From contig NW_014577753.1 of the NCBI RefSeq assembly GCF_000485595.1, positions 11,900 to 43,152 of the forward strand: a stretch of DNA of 31,253 nucleotides, read 5' to 3'. The position numbers and the translations under genes were made by a program. The notes under the pieces were generated by a model, which saw nothing but the letters and a program-made list of their open reading frames with translations, had not been told where the DNA came from and made no database searches. The first letter of the stretch is position 1. Each line of letters begins with the position of its first letter. The DNA comes from Priapulus caudatus. Taxonomy: Eukaryota > Priapulida > Priapulimorpha > Priapulimorphida > Priapulidae. Positions 10,972 through 18,857 of the stretch are shown in pieces.

Positions 10972-11285
10972 CACGTGCAACGCCCACGTGCCAACACAAG
11001 AACACGTATCACCGATACGCGTATACGCACGCACACACGCGCTCACGGCACACACGTCCGCCACTCCGCCTCACGCGCCACGCACACACTGTCTCTACGC
11101 ACACGTGCTTTCGTGCTCACGCACACGTCGCACACACGCGCTCACGCACACACGTCGCACACACGCGCTCACGCACACACGCGCTCACGCACACACATCG
11201 CACACACGTGCTCACGCACACGCGCTCACGCACACGCGCTCACGCACACACGTCACACACATGCGCTCACGCACACACACGCTCA
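10845..11285. repeat. CA/CGCA-rich micro- and minisatellite
   Basis: (CA)n grades into CGCACACACGCGCTCACG-type units toward 11,280. Long overlapping ORFs (up to 225 codons, His/Thr/Arg-rich) result from the repeat. It abuts the remaining end of an LTR and has replaced, or expanded within, the rest of that LTR. Confidence 0.9.
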
Positions 11286-11287
11286 CC

Positions 11288-11367
11288 CCATCTCGCCGCC
11301 GGCGCGTACTATCTCGCCGCCGGCGCGTACTACGCACCCCCGGCGCACAAATCAGGCTGCCGCTACA
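11288..11367 (-). mobile_element. LTR fragment, U3 end of the 3' LTR of element 1
   Basis: Shares CTCGCCGCCGGCGCG, CGCACCCCCGGCGCAC and the terminal GCACAAATCAGGCTGCCGCT plus ACA with the solo LTR ending at 16,410, and with a slightly diverged version ending at 27,801. On the minus strand the LTR begins TGTAGCGGCAGCC. Next to it, on the internal side, is a polypurine tract, so this is the 3' LTR of a minus-strand element whose interior extends rightward. Everything downstream of about the first 80 bases of the LTR is missing, replaced by CA-rich repeats. Confidence 0.8.
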
Positions 11368-11388
11368 TCGCCCCCCTTCTTCTAGCGC
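11368..11388 (-). promoter_or_regulatory. Polypurine tract of element 1
   Basis: On the minus strand CTAGAAGAAGGGGGGCGA directly precedes the LTR start TGTAGCGG. The same purine block with one change sits next to the LTR at 27,802-27,821. This is the position and composition expected of the plus-strand primer of an LTR retroelement. Confidence 0.8.
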
Positions 11389-11651
11389 GTAAGCCCCTTC
11401 GCGCTTCGAGCTACCAATACTAGCGGCGTCAGCCTGAATTGCGTCACCCGAGTGTATACAATGTGCTTTAATTCACGCGAAATGAAATTACAAATTTTAA
11501 ATTACCGCGATACGAAATTACAGAATTATATCCCCGCAACATACAATTACAAACGTAGTTTAAATTCCCCCTATTATAATTACAATGTTAGATCCCCGAT
11601 GCGGTCCCCTTCGGCTGCCGTCGTTCGCTGCAGGGTGGACCCGGATCCTCC

Positions 11652-12614
11652 TCACTTGGGCGGCTTCTGCAGCAGCAAGCGGCGTCGTTCTTTTTCGTCG
11701 TCCAACAGCCAGGCCGTTTTCATGACGCGCATTTGGAGGTGGCGGCTGAGTACGTCGGCCTGGCGTAGCATGGCGCTCGACATCCCGCGAATCTCCCCAT
11801 CGACGACCATCGGCTCCATCGTCGTGCCAGGTGGCGCGGGGGTCGTCGTCGGAGCCGTGGGGTTGTCGGCGGGATGGTGGATCGCCACCACGGGCCGATC
11901 GCCGCCTCTCTCGCTGCCGCTCGGTCTCTGCGCCGGGCGTCGGCACGGCGGGGCCCGCTCGACGACGATCGAGCAAGGCCGGACCGCCGTGCGCTTGGAC
12001 GTAGGGGGATGAGCGGCTGTCGCGAGGGCCGTCGTCGGCGTCCGGGCCGAGGCTGGTGCGTCAGCAGGACCGCGCAGGTACCCGACGGAGAGCTCCCGAA
12101 ATGACGGGTTCTCTCCCCCGGATGTACGCTCCCATCGGTCCCGCCGATAGTCGCCCCGTAGTTTGGGGGGGGGGCGATCGCGGAGGTGCCGCGCCAGCCG
12201 GTGTTCCACGACCGCCGAGCAGGAAAACTTGCACCCGCCGACAGGGCATTGCACCACCGCGACGTGGGCACGTGCGTGCAGCGTGGGGCGGTCGCAGGCC
12301 ACACACCAGGCCCATCGACCGGACCCCACGGCCCCCGCCTGGAGTGGGGCACCTGCAAAGAGGTGCCGCTCCGGACGTCCGCCGGGCTCCCATCGGGCGG
12401 AGGCGGTGTCGGCATGCTCTGCCGGCGGCGCTCTCACGGCGGCCGGGAGCGCAGGAGCGGAGGACCGCGCCGGCGGCGTTGGTGATGGCGGCGCCACTGC
12501 CGCCGCCGCGTTGGCCGTCGCTCTCGCCCTTACTCGCTCCCGGCGATAGCGCGCCTTGAGAGCCTGTGCCTCCCGGCGGTGTGCTAGTGGTCGGGTGGCC
12601 GGCCGCCACCTGCG
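11652..12614 (-). CDS. ORF X: conserved Cys/His retroelement protein, function unknown
   Basis: About 320 open codons between gag and the polypurine tract. Pro/Ala/Arg-rich N-terminal third; then a Cys/His module (WCVACDRPTLHARAH, followed by CPVGGCKFSC and VEHRLARHLRDR) that could bind zinc; then SVGYLRGPADAP; then a conserved tail (EPMVVDGEIRGM, LRQADVLSRHLQ, DDEKERRR) ending in a stop. The same modules in the same order occur, frameshifted, at 28,093-29,340, so the protein is a true part of this family and under past constraint. I recognise no reverse transcriptase, integrase or protease motif. There is no ATG until about codon 270, so it may be made as an extension of gag: its frame opens 12 nt past the gag stop. 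High GC. Role unknown; nucleic-acid binding is a guess from the Cys/His spacing and basic charge. Confidence 0.6.
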   Translation of the reverse strand, partial: RRWRPATRPLAHRREAQALKARYRRERVRARATANAAAAVAPPSPTPPARSSAPALPAAVRAPPAEHADTASARWEPGGRPERHLFAGAPLQAGAVGSGRWAWCVACDRPTLHARAHVAVVQCPVGGCKFSCSAVVEHRLARHLRDRPPPKLRGDYRRDRWERTSGGENPSFRELSVGYLRGPADAPASARTPTTALATAAHPPTSKRTAVRPCSIVVERAPPCRRPAQRPSGSERGGDRPVVAIHHPADNPTAPTTTPAPPGTTMEPMVVDGEIRGMSSAMLRQADVLSRHLQMRVMKTAWLLDDEKERRRLLLQKPPK

Positions 12615-12628
12615 TCAGCGGCCGGGCG

Positions 12629-13520
12629 TCAGTGCGCCCATGCTGGCCGACTGGTTGGCCACCACGGCACTCGCGCCATGTGACCTTGTCTCCCACGTCG
12701 GAAACAGATGATCGGCTCTCGCCGACCTCCGTCTCGTCTGCCTCGGTCGTCGCGACCCGCTGACGGCCATACGGCCTTACGGTCGCCATAGGATTGCTCC
12801 TGCCTCGAGATGGGGTAGTCGAATCGCCGCCCCTGGTCACGATCTATTTCGCTTCGTCCGAAGACGTCCCGCATGATCTGTGCTAGGTCGGCTAGCTCCT
12901 CCGGCGTCCAACGACTGGTCGTCAGTCCAGGATTTCTCCCGGCAACGGGCCCGGTGAGCTCGGGAGCGGTTCCCCCCCTCTGCTGTCCAACTTGTCCCAC
13001 GTGCGGCTTCATGCACGGCGTATCAGCCCCAACGATCGCCTCATACTCCGTCGCGTGAGCGGCAGCCTGCTCTACCGTTTTATCATGCTGGGCAAGCACG
13101 TATACGCACTGGCCGACACTCGGTAGGTTGTCGACAAACCTCCACAGCGCCCACTCGCTCTGCTGGTCGGGCGTGGAGTTTGGGAGTGCGCGGCTGACGA
13201 GTTTCTTCAACTCCCTATCATACTCAAGCCACGTCTCCGGCCGTCGTCGGCGTTTCTCCATGGCTGCTTTGTGTAGCAACTCCTGCCCGGCCGGGTGGAA
13301 TCTGCAATGCAGTTCAGCCCGGAGGGCGGACTCGGAGAGGTTCTCTGTACACCCGTCGATGACTTCCGCCGCCGGCCCTTCCAACGCCGCCGCGAGCTGC
13401 GCAGTGCGAGCAGCCTCGTTCCAGCCGTTATACTCAGCGGCTATATCGAATTTCTGTAAGAACGTTTCTAGGGTGGTACTCTCCCGCCCAGTAAACGGTC
13501 TCACTCTTATTCGATCGCGC
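12629..13520 (-). CDS. gag: Gag (Ty3/gypsy-like retrotransposon), 5'-truncated
   Basis: Structural protein of an LTR retrotransposon that forms the cytoplasmic particle. About 290 residues. The RPFTGRESTTLETFLQKFD start, LAAALEGPAAEV and the helical FHPAGQELLHKAA ... WLEYDRELKKLVSRALP region match the Retrotrans_gag fold of Ty3/gypsy elements. Near the C-terminus ICFRRGRQGHMARV corresponds to a CCHC zinc knuckle in which the second and fourth Cys are lost, so nucleic-acid binding is probably impaired. The frame is open to the right edge, where composite unit copy 1 begins at 13,521; there is no ATG at the first GTG codon, so the N-terminus is cut off. No protease or pol follows; ORF X does. 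Confidence 0.8.
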
Positions 13521-14019
13521 TGTGATTTAACTTAATCATGATTAACTTTAATTACGCTTCGTGAAACAGTCACTTCAATTTAAGTACGAGAAGTTAATCA
13601 TGATTAGTGATTTAGTCATGATTAAATACTTAAGTACGCTTCGTGAAACCGGCCCCTGTTTGTTCGACTTTCGCCGCTATATCTTGAAAGGCTCGTTCCT
13701 TACTATCTCTATTTTTAAATTCGGGGCTATTTACCATGTACAAGCATTCATAATTAGGTCAGATATCTACCAGTTTGTCCTCCGATAAAACTTCACACAC
13801 AATACTAGGCGCAGCCATCGTCGATATGATTTACACGCATGCGCTGTGAGTACCAGTGTTGAATAAATTTACTCAGCGCGCGCGCACACGTTAAGTAAAA
13901 TGACGCGTGAGTCAAAAATTATCAAACACGTTTGATATTGAGTAAAATGACGCATGCGTCAAATTACTCCGAAAATCCGCCGCACAGGTGAGTAAAATGA
14001 CGCATGCGGCAATGGCACA

Positions 14020-14255
14020 AAACTCGATGTTTTCAAGTTCAATGTTAGGATGGGCTGGGCAATTTTCTACTATCATATAGCTATCTTTCGGCCCTGCGTA
14101 CCCATAGTGCTGTCTAATTTCCTCAACCAGCCCGCAAACGTGGCTCCTGTCACCCATGCTTTTTTGTTCGCCTCATAGGACACTGGGAGATTTTGCACGT
14201 TTTTGAACGCTCGTGGACGTTTCCTTAATCCTACAAATTGTTTTCCACAATGTGA
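14020..14255 (-). pseudogene. Pogo/Tigger-type transposase fragment
   Basis: Read on the minus strand it gives LRKRPRAFKNVQNLPVSYEA, NKKAWVTG and LRKLDSTMGTQGRKI, then after a frameshift SYMIVENCPAHPNIELENI. These correspond to the DDE domain of Tc1/mariner-superfamily Tigger transposases around the second catalytic Asp (normally VDNCPAH). Here that Asp is Glu, and copy 2 (25,033-25,270) has the same change. Only about 75 of the expected 400-500 residues remain, so it is inactive. Confidence 0.75.
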
Positions 14256-14565
14256 AAAGGGCAAAAAAATACACGTACTACATAATATAATATATAATAA
14301 TAATATATAAATATATATATTATCTATATTATCTATACAACGCGTTACTTCGGTGATGGCACCAGCCCTCAAATCGAATGGGTTCAATCACAATTTTATT
14401 CAACGTATAATAATACTTTTGTGCTACTTTTTCATTCAATGTAGGAATGTTTGGATTACATACAGTATATATTGCCATTGGATTATACTTTGGAGTGATT
14501 GGATTTATTATACTCCAGTGACGGAACGAAGAAGGTAGGTCAACATGACCCATTGTATGGAATAA

Positions 14566-15089
14566 TCATTGTATTGTAGACATGAAGGGGGACATGTTAA
14601 CTAGACTATAGGGTCCAACATACTCATCTGTACCATCAGTAATTGCTTGTACATTAATGGACGGGGAACGCTTCCGATTAATGTAGGCAGGTTCGTCATT
14701 GACGGGGCGCTGAATTCTGACGTGTGTCCGGTCAATAGCCCCTACCACCCCGGGAAATCCAGCGAGTTTGTGAAAGCCTTCCTTCTGCTTTGCAATTTCG
14801 CTATCACTAGCAGGCCACTTGATGAATCGGTTTCTTTTCCCGTTTAGAGATTCCGTGACATCCTTGATAATTCTCGATACGGTTGCTTTCGAAACTCCGA
14901 AAGAATCCCCAATTTCGTTCATGAACGCTCCAGTCGCGTAAAAACGTAGAGCTATCAGAAGTTGTACCATCGCCGGAATCGCGCCTGAACGTTTCGTCGG
15001 CCTCTGCAAATCGTCTTTCACTATATCATGAAGAAAGGCTTCCTTTCCTTCTGAACCGGTACCTCTGCCTTAACTCCTCGTCATTCAAT
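14566..15089 (-). pseudogene. HARBI1-like (PIF/Harbinger) transposase fragment
   Basis: The N-terminal half of a DDE nuclease of the PIF/Harbinger superfamily. From the right: LNDEELRQRYRF, a frameshift near 15,045, then DDLQRPTKRSGAIP, LLIALRFYATGAF, a helix-turn-helix (GDSFGVSKATVSRIIKDV), and the first catalytic region GVVGAIDRTHVRI with PVNDEPAYINRK. After INVQAITDG similarity stops and a stop codon follows at 14,566, so the second and third catalytic acidic residues (the STHDS region and beyond) are absent. It cannot be active. The same truncation point is seen in copy 2. The LTR insertion site lies at the extreme N-terminus. Confidence 0.88.
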
Positions 15090-15331
15090 GTATTGTGGCG
15101 TTTCTTGGTGTGTCGTGTGGTCACGCAGCACCAATGTGGCGTTTCTTCGTCGATTCTTCTTCTCACCGTTTTCGTGATCGTATAGTACCTTGTTGCGTTG
15201 TGTTCTTTACCTACCGGCGGTTTATCACCGGCTCTTCGGCAGGTCTGCGGAGTGCGTGAGTGTGCGTGGATGTAGCTCGACAGAGATACTACACAAGTCG
15301 GGAATACGTTTTAGTGGCTTAAAGAGAGCCG

Positions 15332-15337
15332 TTTATT
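15332..15337 (-). terminator. LTR poly(A) signal AATAAA
   Basis: GGAATAAACGGC on the minus strand, about 285 bases downstream of the TATA box. The homologous signal in the second LTR is at 26,590-26,595. Together these delimit an R region of roughly 270-280 bases. Confidence 0.7.
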
Positions 15338-15618
15338 CCACACAAAAACATGTCCGCATTCGCGGAGGTGACAAACAGTATAGGTTACACGCCCTTGGTT
15401 TACATCCGATCTAATTCCCACTCCTTTCCCCCAGGTAAAATGATTACGTTTACTACTAACTATATTTTACTTTTCCACTATCTATATCTCAATTTAACTC
15501 TCCGACTTCTTCATCCTATCTAACTACTCTCTCTTTGTGTGTCCCTAGCTGGCTAACCTAACTGTTGTCTAACCTTAGTCCCCTGGTTAGTAGTCTCTCA
15601 ATCGTGGCAAAGTCCTCC

Positions 15619-15628
15619 TTATATAGCC
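15619..15628 (-). promoter_or_regulatory. LTR TATA box
   Basis: GGCTATATAA on the minus strand, followed by GGAGGACTTTGCC. The related LTR has CATATAAATA and the same GGACTTTGCC at 26,878-26,900. Transcription would start near 15,590 and run leftward. Confidence 0.75.
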
Positions 15629-15631
15629 CCC

Positions 15632-15950
15632 CGCGGATTCAAATACACTTCTCATTAACCAATGATAATCCTTCGCGCTGAAATTACATGTTGCGCGTTA
15701 GTTACTGGCTTCGCGCACCGCGGATTGAAGACGCACATCTCTAGTCCAATGACAGAGCTTCGCGCCAAAGTACACACGCGCACGCGCACTGGCTTTGCAC
15801 ATCGCGGATTGAAGACACACATTCCTAGACCAATAACAGGGCTTCGCGCCACAGTACACACGCGCACGCGCACTGGCTTTGCACATCGCGGATTGAAGAC
15901 GCACATCTCTAGGCTAATGACAGAGCTTCACGCCAAAGTTCACGCCTACC
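15632..15950 (-). repeat. 84-bp promoter-proximal repeats with CCAAT-type boxes
   Basis: Units start at CGCGGATTGAAGACGCACAT (15,719, 15,803 and 15,887), with a degenerate one at 15,632. Each carries a CCAAT-like box (AACCAATGAT, GTCCAATGAC, GACCAATAAC, GGCTAATGAC) and CTTCGCGCC. They sit just upstream of the TATA box in transcription order. The other LTR (26,904 onward) has only two such units. Confidence 0.85.
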
Positions 15951-16054
15951 CTACCCCCGGCCGTCGCCCTCGGCGAACGCCCCACGTAACACGCGCGCAC
16001 CCGGCGCGTGCCAGCCAGCCGCAGCGCTCGCGGTGTGTTTCGTTCACCGCCAGC

Positions 16055-16350
16055 GCGTACCATCTAGCCGCCGGCGCGCACTACGCGCCCCCGGCGCACA
16101 CTATCTTGCCGCCGGCGCGCACTACGCACCCCCGGCGCACACTATCTCGCCGCCGGCGCACACTACGCACCCCCGGCGCACACTATCTCGCCGCCGGCGC
16201 ACACTACGCACCCCCGGCGCACACTACCTCGCCGCCGGCGCACACTACGCACCCCCGGCGCACACTATCTCGCCGCCGGCGCACACTACGCACCCCCGGC
16301 GCACACTACCTCGCCGCCGGCGCACACTACGCTCCCCCGGCGCACACTAT
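16055..16350 (-). repeat. U3 minisatellite, 41-bp unit, about 7 copies
   Basis: Plus-strand unit CTCGCCGCCGGCGCACACTA followed by CGCACCCCCGGCGCACACTAT. It lies at the upstream end of the LTR. ORFs through it (Ala/Pro/Arg/His/Thr) are incidental. Confidence 0.9.
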
Positions 16351-16410
16351 CTACCCTCACAATCTGTCTTTCATGACCCGGGTGAGCGCACAAATCAGGC
16401 TGCCGCTACA

Positions 16411-16500
16411 GTATTTATAAAATCGTATCGATGTCTATATCGCCTTGTATTTCTCTCATTCATACGCTCGTAAATAATTGCGGCCTCCATGTTGTTTTTA
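16411..16500 (-). mobile_element. Continuation of composite unit copy 1
   Basis: TTATAAAATCGTATCGATGT onward through CGCTCGTAAATAATTG to CCATGTTGTTTTTAGC matches 24,383-24,470 and 26,124-26,206. After TTTTTAGC it diverges into CTCATCTGACATAGTCAAGATG, a word that also lies to the left of copy 2 (24,343-24,370). Confidence 0.8.
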
Positions 16501-16598
16501 GCTCATCTGACATAGTCAAGATGTAAAAACACAAGGAAAGATCGGGACTTCTGTGGAGCTTCGACTTGGCCGATTATTCGACTTGTGCAATGTCTACT

Positions 16599-16918
16599 AG
16601 CGGCCAATACACTCACAATATGATTGTCAATAATATTGTCAATAATGAATATTGACAATATTATTGATCGTTAGTGTGCAATATTGCTGGGAAATTTTGA
16701 CTTCCGCAATATTCTGACGGAAGCAAAACCCAGTAGATATTTAATTTGAAGGTTCTCATTGTCCACTCATTGTGCAGATCCGTCTGTTCACCTTCAGCAT
16801 CAGAGCGTAAATGACGATATTGCATAATATTATTGTGCCGTTTATGGCCAACAGAATTTCTTGTCAATAATATTGCATCAATATTATTGTCAATGATATT
16901 GTGCGTGTATGGGCCGCT
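16599..16918. mobile_element. MITE, 320 bp, 40-bp terminal inverted repeats
   Basis: The left end AGCGGCCAATACACTCACAA (continuing to 16,638) and the inverted right end AGCGGCCCATACACGCACAA (16,918 leftward) match at 36 of 40 positions by my count. No coding capacity. The left arm runs into a near-perfect internal palindrome of about 19-base arms (16,625-16,665) made of GTCAATAATATTG. No clean target duplication was found, so the superfamily is unassigned. Confidence 0.8.
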
Positions 16919-17321
16919 TTAGGCGAGGTCGACTCTAGTTATCGAAACTTGTAAACGATGACCGTACAAATGAGTGAATATAAACAAATTGTTTTATTTT
17001 ACACGATCCATCGTCTCCAAACAACTTTTTCCAACAGCACATGTATGTATACTAACATTTCATATGTGTTGTTATATGATACAAATACTAGCAAACCAGT
17101 ACACAGAATTTTGGCTTCACCGATTATTGGCTACGTTTTTTGTTATTACTTTTTGAGACATTGTGTCAGGAAAAGACTATAACGGCAAAGGCCCAGAATT
17201 TAAAAACGAGACAATTTTCATTAAACACGTTATCAAATAATGACAAAAACATACATTCAATTTCATAACAGTATAACTAATAATTAATTATAAAATTGAT
17301 ATTTAAATAGGCGTCACGTGG
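16919..17321. other. AT-rich, no gene recognised
   Basis: AT-rich sequence between the MITE and the gag-like ORF. Short ORFs on the plus strand have no recognisable similarity. Confidence 0.5.
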
Positions 17322-17765
17322 TTAGAACCCGCCACTCTGCACATCAGCCTTACCTCTAACGCTGGTACTATTACTTTGACTTGGTGTCTCATTTTTCCGC
17401 CTCACCTGTTGTATACCAGTACTAGCAACATGAGGGTAAGACGAATCAAACATACCGTGCTTTCCTGCACTTCTATGACCAATATGCCTATCCTGCATAT
17501 CAGACACACTAAGATACACCCTGCTCGCATTATGCCTATCTACTGTATGAGTATTTCTATCAGCCTTTGTTCTAGCCCATTCCCTTATTTGAGAGTCATC
17601 GTCATCACTTCCCGTCTCTACCACTGTTTCCAAAGCGTTCCTCTCTCAGCTGATCGTGATCAGGAGTGCCAAGATTATTTCTCACATTCGAGATATTTGT
17701 ACCGAATCGGTAACATTATCGACACTCTCGGAACCACGGAACAGCCAATTAAGAAGAAAACTCAT
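17322..17765 (-). pseudogene. Candidate gag-region ORF of LTR element 4, frameshifted
   Basis: An ATG at 17,765 starts MSFLLNWLFRGSESVDNVTD, lying 95 nt downstream of the primer binding site. One or two frame changes near 17,640-17,690 link it (NNLGTPDHDQLREERFG) to a 103-codon frame with SDDDDSQIREWARTKADRN and TGIQQVRRKNETPSQSN, ending at 17,322. It is polar and charged, as gag N-termini often are, but I see no capsid or zinc-knuckle motif and do not recognise a family. The assignment rests on position after the LTR and PBS. About 145 residues if the frames are joined. Confidence 0.4.
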
Positions 17766-17859
17766 TGTATCGACACCGCGTATATAGCACCGTAATAAAT
17801 AATAAATATTTGTTCCAAATTTTAGCTAAATCTATCCTACGAATGTTCAAAATAAATAG

Positions 17860-17877
17860 ATCCCGGACGAGCCCTCA
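17860..17877 (-). promoter_or_regulatory. Primer binding site complementary to tRNA-Pro
   Basis: On the minus strand TGAGGGCTCGTCCGGGAT lies three bases after an LTR-like end (CCGCTACA). It matches the TGGGGGCTCGTCCGGGAT consensus of tRNA-Pro-primed retroelements at 17 of 18 positions; the mismatch falls in the complement of the CCA tail. The plus strand therefore reads as the 3' end of tRNA-Pro, but no full tRNA gene is present. Confidence 0.75.
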
Positions 17878-17880
17878 AAT

Positions 17881-18440
17881 TGTAGCGGTTTCTTGCTCTT
17901 GGAACTGCCCGTGACCGTGTATTTCTACCGTATTCGTTATAGTTAATTGTGTCTAGGGGTACGTGTTACCGCCGCGCGTTAAACTCGCCTACAAATTAGA
18001 TCGATATAGCTATATGATTGTGCCGTGGTGTCAATACAGATCGAGTCAACAATAGAGAGTAGAAACATTTATTTATTGGTAACGTAAGATATATATCTTT
18101 AATTTAACATATAAACAACGTACAAGGAATCACACTATTTACAACAGTTCACTCTATCTGCTAATTCATGCAGCTAGTTTACTTACTATATCCGACTTCC
18201 TTTGTCGAACACTATTAGTATTTACAACTCCCTAAGCCGAACTCCAAATCGAACTCTCTCCTCGTATTATAGTTCTCCTTCTCGAACTCTAATCGTACCT
18301 CCCTTCCCTCCTGATTTACGCTCTATTCATACTATTATTGACAATGGTAAAGTGTAAACACAATCAGCTGTTCGTTTCTAGCTGTGGCGTTGACGTCACC
18401 AACCAATCACAAAGACGTTCACATGACGATGACGTATACA
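17881..18440 (-). mobile_element. 5' LTR of element 4 (right boundary uncertain)
   Basis: The minus-strand LTR ends ...AAACCGCTACA at 17,881, followed by the PBS. It contains overlapping AATAAA signals at 18,068-18,077 and, about 250 bases upstream, an AT-rich TATA-like area (18,322-18,340), then TGACGTCA (18,392-18,399) next to CCAATCA. This order (CRE/CCAAT, TATA-like, AATAAA, CA end, PBS) is that of an LTR promoter. I could not find the TG start on the right or a matching 3' LTR in the window. Confidence 0.55.
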
Positions 18441-18857
18441 AACGGATGGACGAGCGTGAACGATACTAAAATCATCTCCATGGGGCCAAAAACAAGAAAG
18501 TTATGGTAGTTTTTGTGACATTAAATTAGCATAATTTCCGTCCACCTGACATAGCATTAAAACAATGAATTTATGGATCCAACTTTGTGACCAAAACTAC
18601 CTAATAATAAGGAACGCCAAAAGTTTTGTAGTTTTCTGATTAATTGATCAATTTTTATGAATCAGGTATCATTGGAAAGCTTAGAAAATGCTCAGTAAGA
18701 TTGTAACAATAGGAATGATAAGATTAACAATTCAAGAACATGGTGAAGATTTGAATTTTGACCATAAAAGATAAAATAAGATTTTTTATTTTCAAACTCA
18801 GTCACAACATTGCAATGGTGACCCTGATGAGAGGTATTCCACTATTGCCATTTACCT
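18441..18857. other. No gene recognised
   Basis: AT-rich sequence between LTR 4 and the end of the transposase-like pseudogene; may be its 3' UTR or flank. Nothing specific seen. Confidence 0.45.

Larger units (their letters stand above)
13521..15093 (-). mobile_element. Composite DNA-transposon unit, copy 1 (continues at 16,411-16,500)
   Basis: Colinear with 24,526-26,122. From left: AATCATGATTAA-type inverted repeats and two CGCTTCGTGAAAC words (the second followed by CGGCCC, resembling PIF/Harbinger ends); a subterminal array with TGACGCATGCGTCA; a Tigger fragment; an AT-rich spacer; a HARBI1 fragment. The solo LTR at 15,094-16,410 interrupts it; the continuation at 16,411 reads on into the segment that follows copy 2. 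Its left edge cuts into the gag ORF. Confidence 0.75.
15094..16410 (-). mobile_element. Solo LTR (Ty3/gypsy-like family)
   Basis: Minus-strand LTR beginning TGTAGCGGC (at 16,410) and ending CGCCACA (at 15,094), flanked by GTAT at 15,090-15,093 and 16,411-16,414. Copy 2 of the composite unit shows the same locus without the LTR (26,111-26,130: ATTCAATGTATTTATAAAAT), which confirms insertion and a 4-bp target duplication. It contains, in transcription order, 41-bp U3 repeats, an 84-bp CCAAT repeat array, a TATA box and AATAAA. Related to 26,284-27,801 and 11,288-11,367. No internal region adjoins it, so it is a recombination remnant. Confidence 0.9.

Noticed and set aside
10715-11423. ORFs up to 225 codons, His/Thr/Arg-rich
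   Set aside because: Readings of CA/CGCA repeats in several frames at once.
15662-16473. 252- and 146-codon plus-strand ORFs
   Set aside because: Antisense to the LTR and made of its 84-bp and 41-bp repeats.
17860-17880. tRNA-Pro gene
   Set aside because: Only the 18-base 3' end is present, in the orientation and position of a primer binding site.
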